A stretch of DNA of 64,000 bases from Natronococcus sp. CG52 (GCF_023913515.1 NZ_CP099391.1:3782001-3846000); one strand, 5' to 3'. Shown: positions 42,795-53,434, numbered from the stretch's first letter. The notes: a model not told the origin generated them from the sequence alone. Translations and numbers: made by a program.

Positions 42795-43114
42795 GTGACG
42801 GCAGCCGTGGTTCTGCTTCTCGTACTGATCGTCGGGGTGATGATCGCGCTCTGCGACGTCGATCCGTTCCGGCTCACGTTCGACGACGGTCTGGCTGATG
42901 GCCGGCCGAGCCGCGACGAGTACCCTCTGTGGCCGTGGATCGCGACGTTTGTCGTGGTAAGTATCATCGTCTCGAGGATGTTCCTCGGCGTTCACTGCCG
43001 ATCGACGTGATCGCCAGGCTCGGGCTGGCCGCGATCAGCGTGGCAGTTGCTTTGCGCTTCGTCGATCGCGAGGGCGACGACGTTGAGAGGGGATCGGAGG
43101 CCGCCGTCGAGTAA
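42795..43114 (+). pseudogene. C-terminal remnant of a PAP2-type phosphatase, frameshifted
   Basis: From the GTG at 42795 the frame encodes a membrane helix (AVVLLLVLIVGVMIALCD) and reaches SRMFLGVH, then stops. In the next frame the sequence continues LPIDVIARLGLAAISVAVAL, so one base appears lost near 42995. Together they restore SR-x5-H-x3-D, motif 3 of PAP2 phosphatases, followed by the usual last helix. Motifs 1 and 2 are absent, so it is a truncated as well as frameshifted gene. The first frame alone would give a 71-residue membrane protein. Confidence 0.65.
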
Positions 43115-43392
43115 GAGAGCGGCGCCGCGGCCGTTTTTCCCGATCCGAATGGAAACGGAGGACGTTTCGCGGATCGGGCGCCCTGCGGTACGCTTGCCGC
43201 ACTCGCCGGAACGAACTCGAGTCGGTTCGGGCCGAAGGGGACACCGTCGAGCTTTCGACCGGCTCGGCGTGCGATCGGTAGCGGGGTTTCGATCGCCGCG
43301 TTCGACTGCACTGCCCGATCGCGGCCCTCGGCGGGGCGACGGCGTTCGAACGGTGACTGCCGAAAGAGGACGAAAATCGCCGCTCGCGGCCG

Positions 43393-45636
43393 TCACTGGA
43401 ATCCGATCATCGACTCTCCGGACTCGTCGGTCGCGTCTCCGCCGAGATTCTCGACGAGATCGTCGTAGAACTCCCGCATCTCGTCGGTCACCGATCGGCT
43501 GATTTTTTGCATCGCCTGGCCGAAGTGCGCGCTGGTAACGGTCAACTCGTCTGCCGCGGCCGAGATATCATCGGCGGATGCGTCTTCGTCCCCTTCGATC
43601 GAGGTGACTACCCCGTCCATTGAGAGCATACTCGCCTCGCGAATGATCGCCTCGATATCGCTGCCGGTGTACCCGTCCGTCTCTTCGGCTAACTCGTCGA
43701 GGTCGACGTCGTCTGTGAGCGGAACGCCGCGAGTGTGAACGCCGAAAATTTCGCGCCTCGCCTCGAGATCCGGCGTCGGGACGTAGACGGTTTTCTCCAG
43801 CCGACCCGGTCGCAACAGCGCACGATCGACGATATCCGGCCGATTGGTCGCGCCGAGGACGAACACGTTTTTCAGATCCTCGATCCCGTCGAGTTCCGTC
43901 AGCAGCTGAGAGACGACCCGCTCGGTTACGCGCGAATCGAACGATCCCCCCCGTTCCGGAGCGATCGCATCGATTTCGTCGAAAAACACGATCGTCGGCG
44001 CGTTCTGGCGCGCTCGCTGAAACACGTCTCTGACGGCGCGTTCGCTCTCACCGACGAATTTATCGAGCAGTTCCGGCCCCTTGACCGAGATGAAATTGAC
44101 GCGACTGGCGTTGGCGACTGCTCGAGCGAGCAGCGTCTTTCCCGTTCCGGGCGGACCGTACAGGAGGACGCCCCGCGGAGGGGCCGTGCGCAACTTTTCG
44201 AACAGCTGCGGGTACGCGAGCGGCCATTCGACGGCTCTGACCAGCTCTCGTTTCACCGACTCGAGTCCGCCCACGTCCTCGTACGTGACGTCCGGGATCT
44301 CGACGAACACTTCGCGCATCGCGCTGGGCTCGACGGTCCGGAGCGCTCGCTCGAAGTCGTCTCCCGTGACCGTTATCTGGTCGAGGACGTCGGGCGGGAT
44401 AACCTCGACCTCTAAATCGACGTCGACCTGAATCCGGCGCAGGGCGCGCATGGCGGCTTCCTTCGCCAGCGACTCGAGGTCGGCACCCGCGAACCCGTAC
44501 GTTCGGTCGGCGAAATCCTCGATGTCCACGTCGTCGGCGAGGGGCATCCCTCGCGTGTGAATCTGCAGGATCTCGAGGCGGCCATCCCGCGAGGGAACGC
44601 CGATCTCGATCTCGCGATCGAAGCGGCCGCCGCGCCGGAGCGCGGGATCGATCGCGTCGATCCGATTGGTTGCGGCGATCACGATCACGTCTCCGCGTTC
44701 CTCGAGGCCGTCCATCAGGCTGAGAAGCTGGGCGACCACTCGACGTTCCACGTCGCCCGTCACTTCGTCGCGACTCGGTGCGACGGAGTCGAGTTCGTCG
44801 ATGAAGACGATCGCGGGCGCGTTCTCCTGTGCTTCGTCGAATACCTCGCGGAGTTGCTCCTCGCTCTCGCCGTAGTACTTCGACATGATCTCCGGTCCGG
44901 AGATCGTTCGAAAGTGGGCGTTGATCTCGTTCGCGACCGCTCTCGCCAGAAGGGTCTTCCCGGTGCCGGGCGGCCCGTGCAGGAGAACGCCTTTCGGGGG
45001 CGCGATGCCGAGACGCCGAAAGAGTTCGGGATGGCGCATCGGCAACTCGATCATCTCGCGGATTTGTTCCAACTCGCGATCGAGCCCGCCGATATCCTCG
45101 TACGTGACGTCCGGGAGTTCGGTCCGCTCGCCCCGGAGATCCTCCTCGGTGATCGGCGCGTCGCGGACGGTGAACGTCGTCCGTTCGGTGATCGTGACCG
45201 GCCCCGCGGGAGACGTTTGGGTGACGAGAAACACGAACGGACGGCCCAGAAGGCGCATGTGGACGGTGTCTCCCCTCACGACCGGCCGATCGACGAGGCG
45301 TCGCTGGAGGAACGGTTCCGCGCCGCGGAGGATGACGTACTCCGGGAGCGCAACCGTCACCGAGTCTGCGGCGCTCACGTCCGCTTTCGTCACCTCGACG
45401 CGATCGTTTATCCCGACGCTCGCGTTCGCTCGCACGTTCCCGTCGATCCGGACGACGTCGTCGGGATCACCTTCGTATCCGGGCGCCGCTTTTGCAACCG
45501 TCTGGCGCCGGCCGGTGATCTGAACGATCTCCCCGGAGTCGATCGCTAGATTCTCCGTGGTGGTTCGGCTCAACCGGGCGATTCCGCGGCCTGCGTCTCG
45601 TGCCGTCAGTTCCTGAACTCGTAGCTCCTCGACCAT
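43393..45636 (-). CDS. Cdc48-type AAA ATPase
   Basis: A 747-residue protein: N-terminal double-psi barrel and 4-beta domains ([20 protein letters not shown] to about residue 185), then two AAA modules. Each has Walker A GPPGTGKT, Walker B ([14 protein letters not shown] and [14 protein letters not shown]) and the Arg finger blocks ([13 protein letters not shown] and [12 protein letters not shown]). Archaeal relatives unfold proteins for the proteasome. The C-terminus is acidic, ending [16 protein letters not shown], not the typical HbYX end seen in proteasome-docking ones. One of several such genes typical of haloarchaea. Confidence 0.95.
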   Translation of the reverse strand: MVEELRVQELTARDAGRGIARLSRTTTENLAIDSGEIVQITGRRQTVAKAAPGYEGDPDDVVRIDGNVRANASVGINDRVEVTKADVSAADSVTVALPEYVILRGAEPFLQRRLVDRPVVRGDTVHMRLLGRPFVFLVTQTSPAGPVTITERTTFTVRDAPITEEDLRGERTELPDVTYEDIGGLDRELEQIREMIELPMRHPELFRRLGIAPPKGVLLHGPPGTGKTLLARAVANEINAHFRTISGPEIMSKYYGESEEQLREVFDEAQENAPAIVFIDELDSVAPSRDEVTGDVERRVVAQLLSLMDGLEERGDVIVIAATNRIDAIDPALRRGGRFDREIEIGVPSRDGRLEILQIHTRGMPLADDVDIEDFADRTYGFAGADLESLAKEAAMRALRRIQVDVDLEVEVIPPDVLDQITVTGDDFERALRTVEPSAMREVFVEIPDVTYEDVGGLESVKRELVRAVEWPLAYPQLFEKLRTAPPRGVLLYGPPGTGKTLLARAVANASRVNFISVKGPELLDKFVGESERAVRDVFQRARQNAPTIVFFDEIDAIAPERGGSFDSRVTERVVSQLLTELDGIEDLKNVFVLGATNRPDIVDRALLRPGRLEKTVYVPTPDLEARREIFGVHTRGVPLTDDVDLDELAEETDGYTGSDIEAIIREASMLSMDGVVTSIEGDEDASADDISAAADELTVTSAHFGQAMQKISRSVTDEMREFYDDLVENLGGDATDESGESMIGFQ

Positions 45637-45951
45637 ACAAATCGTCTACTGCTCTCCAGGGTTGCCAGGCCGATATACTCGTATTAACCGTGATAAAGAA
45701 GTACATTATCGCCGCCCATTGTGCGGTGAGATACACCGGATTCGTGGCGGAATTATAACGCGGTCCTCGGGACGGGATCCTCGGTCGTCCGGAGCTCTTC
45801 GAGCGGGATGTGAGCTGTACGCCGCAAACGTCGGTGAATACGGGCCGACGGCTTCGGAGCCGGACAGCGGGAGAAACGGCTACCTCGAAGACGCGGACGC
45901 GAAACGGTAGTAGAAATTAGACGACGGCCAGCTCGGAGAAGAGTTACGGCG
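45637..45951. other. Intergenic region with possible BrkB-like tail
   Basis: About 315 bases between cdc48 and serA. A TATA-like GAGTATATCGG for cdc48 lies near 45675 on the minus strand. In plus direction 45810-45907 translates to GCELYAANVGEYGPTASEPD and ends at TAG 45908; the YAAN-V-GEYG part resembles the BrkB family C-terminal block. It could be the tail of a lost gene. Confidence 0.35.
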
Positions 45952-47538
45952 TTACGCCTGGCCGTTCAGCATGATGAAGTCGATGCCGAGAATTCGGTCG
46001 TCCTCGTTGAGTTCCTGGCGCGCCTGGTCGGGGATCTCGCTGTCGACGTTGTAGACCGTCAGCGCCTCGCCCCCGATCGTCTCGCGGGCGTTGAACATCC
46101 CGGCGATGTTGACGCCGTATTTGCCCATAACCGAACCGATGAGGCCGATGACGCCCGGTTCGTCCGTGTTGCGCGTGACGACCATCTTTCCGTGGGGGAT
46201 GGCGTCGACGCGGTAGCCGTCCACGCGGACGATCCGCGGGTCGTCGCCCGCGAAGAGGGTACCGTCGACCGAGACCTCGTCGTCGCCGTTGCTGACTGTC
46301 ACCGAGATGAGGCTCTGGAAGTCCGCGGCCTGCCGGGTCTTCGATTCGGTGACCTCGACGCCGCGATCCTCGGCGATCTGCGGCGCGTTGACCGCGTTGA
46401 CCTGCCACTCGAGGGGCTCGAAGACGCCCTTGAGCGCCGAGGCGGTGATGAACTCGACGTCCTCGTCGGCGATCTCACCCTCGTAGGTGACCTCGACGCC
46501 CTCGATGCGACCGTCGAGCAACTGCGCGGCCACCTTGCCGCCGGTCTCGGCGATCTCGATGTACGGTTTGACGCGCGGGAACGCGCTCTCGTCGATCGAC
46601 GGCGCGTTGAGCGCGTTCGCGACGGGTTCGCTGGAGAACGCGGCGTTGATCTGCTCGGCCGTCGAGACGGCGACGTTCTCCTGGGCGGCCTCCGTCGAGG
46701 CGCCGAGGTGGGGCGTGACGATGACGTCGTCGTGTTCCAGCAGCGGCGAGTCGTCCGCGAGCGGTTCCTCCGCGAAGACGTCGAGTGCCGCGCCGGCGAG
46801 CGTGCCGTCTTCGACCTTCGCGGCGAGGGCGTCCTCGTCGACGACGCCGCCGCGGGCACAGTTGATCAGGTAGCCGTCGCCGAGGCTCTCGAGTTCCGCC
46901 TCGGAGATCAACCCTTTCGTCTCGGGCGTCAGCGGCGTGTGGACGGTGAGGAAGTCGGCCTCCTCGAGACACTCGTCGAACTCGACGAGTTCGGCGCCGA
47001 TGCGGTCGGCGCGCTCCTGGGAGATGTACGGGTCGTAGGCGACGATGTCCATCCCGAGCGAGTCGAGTTTCTTGGCGACCTCCTGGCCGACGCGGCCGAG
47101 GCCGACGACGCCGAGCGTTTTGTTGTCGAGTTCGGCGCCGAGGTAGTCGCTCTTGGCCCACTCGCCGTTTTTCAGGCGAATGTGGGCCTGCGGGATCGAA
47201 CGGGCGGCCGCGAACGTCATCGCGACGGTGTGTTCGGCCGCCGCGCGAACGTTGCCCTCGGGCGCGTTGGCGACGATAACCCCGTGGTCCGTCGCGGCTT
47301 CGATGTCGATATTGTCGACGCCGATTCCGGCGCGACCGACGATGACGAGCTCCTCGGCGGTTTCGAGTACCTCCTCGGTGACCTCGGTTCCCGATCGGAC
47401 GATCAGTCCGTGGGCGTCCGACACCGCCTCGAGAAGATCGTCGCCCTCGAGTTCGTACCCCGTCTCCACGTCGTGGCCAGCGTCTCTGAGAACGTCCAGA
47501 CCCGCGTCAGCGATCGGGTCCGTAACGAGCACCTTCAT
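45952..47538 (-). CDS. serA: D-3-phosphoglycerate dehydrogenase SerA
   Basis: A 528-residue enzyme, the first step of serine synthesis. Blocks: MKVLVTDPIADAGLDVLRDA at the start, NAD-binding GVVGLGRVGQEVAKKLDSLG near residue 145, and HTPLTPETKGLI. An intervening ASB domain is at about 310-440, and the terminal 75 residues form an ACT domain (TRNTDEPGVIGLIGSVMGKY) that binds serine for feedback control. Length is typical. serB lies 3.5 kb away on the other strand. Confidence 0.97.
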   Translation of the reverse strand: MKVLVTDPIADAGLDVLRDAGHDVETGYELEGDDLLEAVSDAHGLIVRSGTEVTEEVLETAEELVIVGRAGIGVDNIDIEAATDHGVIVANAPEGNVRAAAEHTVAMTFAAARSIPQAHIRLKNGEWAKSDYLGAELDNKTLGVVGLGRVGQEVAKKLDSLGMDIVAYDPYISQERADRIGAELVEFDECLEEADFLTVHTPLTPETKGLISEAELESLGDGYLINCARGGVVDEDALAAKVEDGTLAGAALDVFAEEPLADDSPLLEHDDVIVTPHLGASTEAAQENVAVSTAEQINAAFSSEPVANALNAPSIDESAFPRVKPYIEIAETGGKVAAQLLDGRIEGVEVTYEGEIADEDVEFITASALKGVFEPLEWQVNAVNAPQIAEDRGVEVTESKTRQAADFQSLISVTVSNGDDEVSVDGTLFAGDDPRIVRVDGYRVDAIPHGKMVVTRNTDEPGVIGLIGSVMGKYGVNIAGMFNARETIGGEALTVYNVDSEIPDQARQELNEDDRILGIDFIMLNGQA

Positions 47539-47901
47539 GCGCGAGACACCGGCTCGGAGCGGGTAAACCCTTCCGTTGTCGACGGGGCCGGCAAAAACTA
47601 CCTAATCGACCGCCTGGCGGCGGTTACGCGGCACCGTTCGCGACGAAACCGAGCGCCGTCAGCGCTCGCGAGGGAAGTGACAACGATCCTCGCTCATACA
47701 ATGTAATTTTCGGTTCTGAAAGTTGATTGCCAAAGTGCTGGTTCAGCTCCCGAATCCGTCGTCGGACCGACGAGAGACGCGCCGCTCGAGAAGTTCACCG
47801 TCTGCGAGGACGCACCGGACGGCGACCGCGAGTTCGCGCGCTCGGTACGAAAACAGGAACGAGCGATTCCGCCGCTGAGAACGGCGATGCTCGCGGCGCG
47901 T
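47539..47901. other. Intergenic region, nothing recognised
   Basis: About 360 bases between serA and the transporter. There is an AT-rich patch (AATGTAATTTTCGG, 47700-47713) but no gene. A frame LEKFTVCEDAPDGDREFARS near 47790 looks coding but matches nothing I know. Confidence 0.4.
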
Positions 47902-48798
47902 TCAGATCGTGATCAGCACGGCGCCGACGACCACCAGCGCCGCTCCGGCGACTACGCCCCTCGTCACCCGTTCGAGATCCCGCAGGAGCGCCGCGGCGAA
48001 CAGCAGCGTAAAGAGGGGGGCGGTCGCGACCAGCGGATCGACGACGGCGATCCGCCCCTCTTCGAGGCCGAGCGCGGCCATCAGCGAGAGCATCGCGACC
48101 GTCGTCAGCAGTCCGCTCCCGGTGAAGTAGCGGTAGGTCTCCCGCGGCCGGGAGAGCACGGCAGTCCCCCTGACGGCGAGCGCGTACCCGACGAGCACGA
48201 TCAGTCCCGCCGTTTCGTTGATCGCGACGGCCTCGAGCGCCGAGATGGGCGTCTCGAGCATCCCGTAGCGGCGGCTGACGTTCGCGACCGCGAACGTGGC
48301 GGCCGCCGCGATCGGCCACAGCAGATCGCGCGGGCGCCATCCGCCGAGGTCACCGCCTTTCGACAGCGTCAGTGTCGAGACGCCGGCGACGAGGATCACG
48401 ATCCCCAGTCCCGTAATCGGTCCCAGCGGTTCGCCGAGGAACGCCAGCGCGATCAGCGTCGCGAACAGCGGTCGGGTGCTGAGGATGGTGCTGTTGAGGC
48501 TCGCGCCCACCCTGTCGACGCCGACGAAGATCGTGATCCGGCCGAGGGCGGTGCCGATCACGCCCGCGAAAGCGAAGACGGCGAGCACCTCGAGCGTCAG
48601 GCCCGCGAACGCCGACCGGCCGTAGAGGGCGGCGATGGCGAGCCAGTAGCAGATCAGTTCGACGACCACGACGACGAGCGACGCCTGGACGGAGCCGCCG
48701 CCCGCGGCCATTCCCCGCTTGTCGAAGATCGGCGCGAACCCCCAGAGGATCGCCGGAACCAGCGCGAGCGCGAGGACCTCGAGCGACGCCTCGGTCAT
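47902..48798 (-). CDS. EamA/DMT family transporter
   Basis: A 298-residue membrane protein with ten helices arranged as two EamA halves (VLALALVPAILWGFAPIFDK at the start; DLLWPIAAAATFAVANVSRR opening the second). Such proteins export amino acids or metabolites, or import nucleotide sugars; the substrate is not evident. It is the first of three DMT-type genes in the window. The start MTEASLEVLALALVPAI and first helix fit the family. Confidence 0.88.
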   Translation of the reverse strand: MTEASLEVLALALVPAILWGFAPIFDKRGMAAGGGSVQASLVVVVVELICYWLAIAALYGRSAFAGLTLEVLAVFAFAGVIGTALGRITIFVGVDRVGASLNSTILSTRPLFATLIALAFLGEPLGPITGLGIVILVAGVSTLTLSKGGDLGGWRPRDLLWPIAAAATFAVANVSRRYGMLETPISALEAVAINETAGLIVLVGYALAVRGTAVLSRPRETYRYFTGSGLLTTVAMLSLMAALGLEEGRIAVVDPLVATAPLFTLLFAAALLRDLERVTRGVVAGAALVVVGAVLITI

Positions 48799-48960
48799 CG
48801 ATCTCGACCCTCCCGTTCGTCGGCGGCCATCGGTGGCAGTCCGTGAGGCGGATGGATCACCGTTGCGGTGTCGGCGATCGACTCGAGGCGAACGTAAAAG
48901 GCGTCGATTGGCACATCCAACAGTATATTACTCGCCTCAACCACAGCATACGTATCTGCG

Positions 48961-50118
48961 ATGTCCCTCCAGACTCTCCCGTGGCGGTTGCTGCAGACCG
49001 ACCACGCCGGTCGGCCCGCGCTCTCGACGGCACTCCTCGAGTGGGAGTGGCTCCTGCTCGCGCTGATCATCGTCGGCTCGTACCTGCTGGCTCGCCTCGT
49101 ACACTGGGTCAGTCGTCGGTATCTCGGTCGCACCGAACCGGCCGAGGCGTCCTCGTTCGGACGAGCGGTGTTCGAGGAGATCTACACGCCACTGTCGGTG
49201 TCGATCGCGCTGCTCGGGTTCTCGATCAGCCTGCAGGTGTTCGGCGTCGTCGGAACGGAGTCGCTGCTCAGTAACGCGGTCGTAACGGCGCTGACGGTGC
49301 TGTGGGCCCGTGCGGCGATACGGATCGGCGGCCACTGGCTCGAGATGCTCAACGGCCGCGACCAGAGCTACGAGTTCGCGCCGATCTTCCAGAACTTCTG
49401 GACGATCGCGGTCGTCGCCGTCGCGGCGCTGGTCGTGGTGTCGGTCTGGAACCTGCAGGTGACGCCGTTTCTCGCCTCGGCCGGTGTGCTCGGCATCGTC
49501 CTCGGCCTCGCCGCCCAGGACGCGATCGGCAACCTGATCGGCGGCGTCGCGCTCTACTTCGACAACACGTACAAGCCGGGTGACGTCATCCTGCTCGAGG
49601 GCAATATGCGCGGCACGGTCGTCGACATCGGTATCCGCTCGACGACGGTGCTCACTCCCGAGAACACGATCGTGACGGTCCCGAACGCGGTGTTGAACTC
49701 GACGCAAGTCGTCAACCAGACGGCTCCGAAACGTCACATCCGGATCAGCGTCCCGCTGTCGGCCGCCTACGGGACGGACTACGAGACGGTCGAAGAGATC
49801 GCCCTCGAGGTTTGCGAGGAGGCGTCCCTGGTTCGTGACTCGCCCAGACCGCGCCTGCTGTTCGACGAGTTCGGCGACTCCGCGCTCGTCTTCGAGCTCC
49901 AGGCGTACATCACTCACCCGCTGACCGAGAAGCGCGCCATCGATCAGCTCAACCGTCACGTCTACGACCGCTTCGCCGAGGAAGAGATTACGATCCCGTT
50001 CCCGCAGCGCGAACTCTCCTTTCTCGAGCGAGCCGACGAGCCGGAACAGCGACTCGACTTCCGCGAGGGGGACGACCCGAGGGAGCCGCCGGCCGGCGGC
50101 GTGAGAGCCGACGAGTGA
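48961..50118 (+). CDS. Mechanosensitive channel MscS
   Basis: A 385-residue channel that opens under osmotic down-shock. Three helices at the start (LLLALIIVGSYLLARLVHWV, ETYTPLSVSIALLGFSISLQ-like segment, FWTIAVVAVAALVVVSVWNL) and a pore helix FLASAGVLGIVLGLAAQDAI lead into the conserved GNLIGGVALYFDNTYKPGDV and IGIRSTTVLTPENTIVTVPN of the beta domain. The C-terminal cage continues to about residue 345 and then an acidic tail. Expected for a halophile meeting dilute water. Confidence 0.95.
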   Translation: MSLQTLPWRLLQTDHAGRPALSTALLEWEWLLLALIIVGSYLLARLVHWVSRRYLGRTEPAEASSFGRAVFEEIYTPLSVSIALLGFSISLQVFGVVGTESLLSNAVVTALTVLWARAAIRIGGHWLEMLNGRDQSYEFAPIFQNFWTIAVVAVAALVVVSVWNLQVTPFLASAGVLGIVLGLAAQDAIGNLIGGVALYFDNTYKPGDVILLEGNMRGTVVDIGIRSTTVLTPENTIVTVPNAVLNSTQVVNQTAPKRHIRISVPLSAAYGTDYETVEEIALEVCEEASLVRDSPRPRLLFDEFGDSALVFELQAYITHPLTEKRAIDQLNRHVYDRFAEEEITIPFPQRELSFLERADEPEQRLDFREGDDPREPPAGGVRADE

Positions 50119-50146
50119 GCGCGCACGGTCGAAGCGCTCGAGGGGC

Positions 50147-50878
50147 CTACGACGTCGTATCCGCGTTCGTCGTCGCTATCGGCGCGCACTCGAGCAGGCG
50201 CGGTAATGCGGCGACGGCAGCCCCGAGCGTCACGAACAGGATCACGGAACTCCCCATCGAGAACAGTAGGGATCCGTCGACGGCAACGGCGACGACGTCC
50301 GGGTCGGCCTCGGGAGCGAACTCGCCTTCTTCGGGTGCCCACGTTGCGAGACGCGCGAGAGCGGTAGCGAGGGCGACGTAACTCGCAATCGTCACTCCGA
50401 TCGCGAGTCCGGCGTCTCTGCTCGTCTCGAGGCGGACGTACCGGACGAGCAGATAGCCGGCGAGGACGAAGACGACGACCGGTACCAGCGCCGTGGTGTC
50501 CGAGGTGAGCACACCCGCCGGCTGGCGACCGAGCTGAATCGGTTCGCCGCCGTACTCGATCGTGCCGCCGTGACTGGCGAGCATCGAGACGCCCGCGAGC
50601 GCCCACTGACTCGGTTCGTTCTCCGCCAAACTACCGAATCCTGCGGCGAGTCTCGAGCCGGTCAACTGATAGATGACCGCGAAGACGACCGCGAACGCGC
50701 TCGCGCCGAAAAGCGCGCCGGCTTTCCACGGTGCGACGACGAACTGCAGTCCCCCGTCGTCCGTTCGTTCTTCCCGCTCGCGGCCCTCGTCGGCGGGCTC
50801 ATCCGCCTCGGCGGAATCGGCGGGTTCGTCCTCGAGCGACGGTCCCCTGTCGTACTCGAGTCGTCTCTCACCTGACAT
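50147..50878 (-). CDS. Haloarchaeal membrane protein of unknown function
   Basis: A 243-residue protein. The first 45 residues are acidic, then about five helices (WKAGALFGASAFAVVFAVIY, TALVPVVVFVLAGYLLVRYV, GLAIGVTIASYVALATALAR, and SMGSSVILFVTLGAAVAALP). No catalytic motif is seen. A haloarchaeal family of this shape exists (I believe DUF7978, unverified). It ends 28 bp from the mscS stop on the other strand. Confidence 0.7.
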   Translation of the reverse strand: MSGERRLEYDRGPSLEDEPADSAEADEPADEGREREERTDDGGLQFVVAPWKAGALFGASAFAVVFAVIYQLTGSRLAAGFGSLAENEPSQWALAGVSMLASHGGTIEYGGEPIQLGRQPAGVLTSDTTALVPVVVFVLAGYLLVRYVRLETSRDAGLAIGVTIASYVALATALARLATWAPEEGEFAPEADPDVVAVAVDGSLLFSMGSSVILFVTLGAAVAALPRLLECAPIATTNADTTS

Positions 50879-51019
50879 ACCGCGGGCATGGGAGCGAATT
50901 GATAATAGCTTTCGGGTATTTTTCGAGTCGGCACGGGTTCCGACCTGGACGAACGCGTTTCGTCCCGTTCACGAGAACGGACATCGTTCACACCGGAAAC
51001 GGCGGCGAACCTGAACTGG

Positions 51020-51025
51020 TTTATT
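51020..51025 (+). promoter_or_regulatory. TATA box of serB
   Basis: TTTATT is located 24-29 nt before the ATG at 51049, indicating a leaderless transcript and supporting that start. Confidence 0.55.
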
Positions 51026-51048
51026 CGGGGCCGCACAACGAGCGAGCG

Positions 51049-51693
51049 ATGACAGTCGTTGCGTTCGACTTCGACGGGACGCTTTCGGACTCCGAGATGA
51101 CCGTCTTGCTCGGCAAGCAGTGTGGAGTCGCCGACGAGATGGCCGACATCACCGAACGATCGATGAACGACGAGATCGACTACGCCGAGAGCCTCAGGAA
51201 GCGGGCGGCCCTGCTCGAGGGGCTCGACGAAGAGGACGTCGCGGCCGCCTACGCCGAGGTAAAACTTCGGGAGGGCGCCGCCTCGCTCATCGACGCGTTG
51301 AACGACGCGGGCGTCACGACCGCCATCCTGACCGGCGGCTTCGAGCGCGGCGTCGAGGCTGCACTCGAGCGCGAGGAGGTCGCGGTCGATCACGTCGTCT
51401 CGAACCGGCTGCCGATGGTCGACGGCCGACTCACCGGCGAGGTCGAGGGGAGCCTGATCGAGGGCACCAAGGACACCGCGCTCGAGGACCTCGCGAACCG
51501 CGTCGGGGCCGAGATGGAGGAGACCGTCGCCGTTGGCGACGGCGCGAACGACCTGCCGATGCTCCGGGTCGCCGGCCTCTCGATCGGGTTCGACCCGAAG
51601 CCTGCGGTCGAACCGCACTGTGAAGTCGTCGTTACCTCGATGGCCGGGGTGCGCGACACGATGCTGGCCGAGGGCGTCCTCGATCGGACGTAA
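51049..51693 (+). CDS. serB: Phosphoserine phosphatase SerB
   Basis: A 214-residue HAD phosphatase, the last step of serine synthesis. The nucleophile is in VAFDFDGTLSDSEM (about Asp8 and Asp10), motif II is ILTGGFERG, and motif III/IV is KDTALEDLANRV with AVGDGANDLPML, the metal site. The subclass-I cap lies between residues 20 and 85, as in SerB. The start at 51049 follows the TATA box. serA is in the window; serC is not seen. Confidence 0.92.
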   Translation: MTVVAFDFDGTLSDSEMTVLLGKQCGVADEMADITERSMNDEIDYAESLRKRAALLEGLDEEDVAAAYAEVKLREGAASLIDALNDAGVTTAILTGGFERGVEAALEREEVAVDHVVSNRLPMVDGRLTGEVEGSLIEGTKDTALEDLANRVGAEMEETVAVGDGANDLPMLRVAGLSIGFDPKPAVEPHCEVVVTSMAGVRDTMLAEGVLDRT

Positions 51694-51784
51694 TTTCCAG
51701 TAGTACACTTTATTGAATTTCAGCGATAACGGCCCATTTCCAGACCAAGAGAGTTATTTACTCTGGGCCGAGTAAGTAGTTTTG

Positions 51785-52162
51785 ATGATGTGGCAAGACT
51801 TCGTCTTCATGGTAGGGAGCAGCCTTTCGATCCTCTTCCTCGCACCGACGCTCCGCGACGCCAGCGCTCGCGTTCCCCTCGGAACGAGCCTCCCGTCGAT
51901 GGCGATCGGGATGGTCTACGGCTTCACGTTCTTCACGCTCGGGATGACCTTCTCCGCGGCGGGTGCACTCGCGGCGGGAACGATGTGGTCGTTAATCGCG
52001 ATGCTCCGATCGCCGAAGAGTCCGTTTCGACATCTCACCAGAACGAGTAGTCTCTCGCTGATCGCGCGAGACGTGCGGTGCTGGGTCGACCGCCGCCGCG
52101 GAAACCGCCAGTTCGCCGACCAGTACGTCGCAGCCGATCGCGCCAGCGGGCAGTCGAACTGA
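51785..52162 (+). CDS. Small haloarchaeal membrane protein
   Basis: A 125-residue protein with two membrane helices (DFVFMVGSSLSILFLAPTLR and IGMVYGFTFFTLGMTFSAAG with the following AAGTMWSLIAML) and a basic cytoplasmic C-terminus. Start may be the ATG at 51785 or 51788. Its upstream region is AT-rich with TATT-like boxes. Family of unknown function common in haloarchaea. It converges with metX 63 bp away. Confidence 0.7.
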   Translation: MMWQDFVFMVGSSLSILFLAPTLRDASARVPLGTSLPSMAIGMVYGFTFFTLGMTFSAAGALAAGTMWSLIAMLRSPKSPFRHLTRTSSLSLIARDVRCWVDRRRGNRQFADQYVAADRASGQSN

Positions 52163-52225
52163 TTACGGCCGAGTAAGCGGCTCGTTTCTCTCGAAAATTC
52201 GCAGTTGACCCCGTGACAGCGATCG

Positions 52226-53431
52226 TTACCTCGAGAAGAGGCTCGTGTGAACCGGAGCGAACGACTCGTCCGCGTCGGCCTCCGGTTCGGTGTCGGAGAT
52301 CATCCGTCCCTCGAGTCCCGTCGCGAGCAGTTCCGACAGCGGCGGGCCGACCTTCTCCGGTTCCACGAGGAACGCGTCGTGGCCGTGGTCCGACTCGACG
52401 ACGTGGTGAGCGACGTCGACGCCGGCCGCGCGGCCGGCCTCGGCGACCGCCTCGGCCTGCTCGACGGTGAAGTGCCAGTCGCCGGTAAAGGAGAGCAGGA
52501 GCAGTTCGCCCTCGAAGGCCGCCAGCGCGTCGGCGTCCGACTCGTACCCCGCCGAGAGGTCGAAGTCGTCCATCGCCCGGGTCAGGTAGAGATAGCTGTT
52601 CGCGTCGAAGCGGTCGGTGAACTTCTCGGCCTGGTAGTCGAGGTAGGATTCGACCTCGCGGTAGGGGAAGAACGCGCCCGCGGGATCCGTCGGTTCGTCG
52701 CGAACTGCCTCCCGACCCGCGGACCGGCGGCCGAACTTCCGGGCCATCGAGGCCTTCGAGAGGTACATGACGTGGCCGATCTGTCGGGCTCGAGCCAGCC
52801 CCTCCTCGGGTTCGGGACCCCCGTAATAGTGGCCGCCGTTCCAGTTCGGATCACCGGTGATCGCTCTGCGGGCGATCGTGTCGAGCGCGAGACACTGGGC
52901 GTCGAGTCGGGCGGCTGTAGCGACTCCCGCGGCCCGCTCGACGTCGTCGGGATAGCGCCGCAGCCAGTCCAGGACGTTCATCCCGCCGACGCTGCCGCCG
53001 ACGACGGCGCGGATCCGGCCGACGCCGAGTTCGTCGAGCAGCCGTCGCTGGGCGCGGGTCCAGTCGCCGATCGTGACCGGCGGGAACTCCGTGCCGTACG
53101 GTTCGCCGGTTTCGGGGTTCGTGCTCGAGGGACCCGTCGTCCCGTAACACGACCCCGGCGCGTTCGCACAGACGACGTAGTACTCGCTGGTGTCGATCGC
53201 CTTGCCGGGACCGACGACGTCGCCCCACCAGGCCCGCGCCTGGCCGGCGGTCTCGGTTCCCGCGTCGGGGCGACGGGCGACGTGCGCGCTGCCGGTCAGC
53301 GCGTGACAGACGAGGACGGCGTTATCCCCGGTGAACTCGCCGTACGTCTCGTAGGCGACCTCGAGGCTCGGAATCGTCTCCCCGGATTCGAACCGGAACT
53401 CGCCGAGATCGATCGTCTCCTTCGTCGTCAC
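52226..53431 (-). CDS. metX: Homoserine O-acetyltransferase MetX
   Basis: A 401-residue alpha/beta-hydrolase-fold acyltransferase that makes O-acetylhomoserine. Catalytic triad: Ser in [14 protein letters not shown] (about residue 155), Asp in [15 protein letters not shown] and His in [14 protein letters not shown]. The initial block [20 protein letters not shown] and [10 protein letters not shown] match the family. It begins with GTG at 53431, only three bases after the stop of metY, so they form an operon. Haloarchaea use this route to homocysteine. Confidence 0.95.
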   Translation of the reverse strand: MTTKETIDLGEFRFESGETIPSLEVAYETYGEFTGDNAVLVCHALTGSAHVARRPDAGTETAGQARAWWGDVVGPGKAIDTSEYYVVCANAPGSCYGTTGPSSTNPETGEPYGTEFPPVTIGDWTRAQRRLLDELGVGRIRAVVGGSVGGMNVLDWLRRYPDDVERAAGVATAARLDAQCLALDTIARRAITGDPNWNGGHYYGGPEPEEGLARARQIGHVMYLSKASMARKFGRRSAGREAVRDEPTDPAGAFFPYREVESYLDYQAEKFTDRFDANSYLYLTRAMDDFDLSAGYESDADALAAFEGELLLLSFTGDWHFTVEQAEAVAEAGRAAGVDVAHHVVESDHGHDAFLVEPEKVGPPLSELLATGLEGRMISDTEPEADADESFAPVHTSLFSR

Positions 53432-53434
53432 GGA

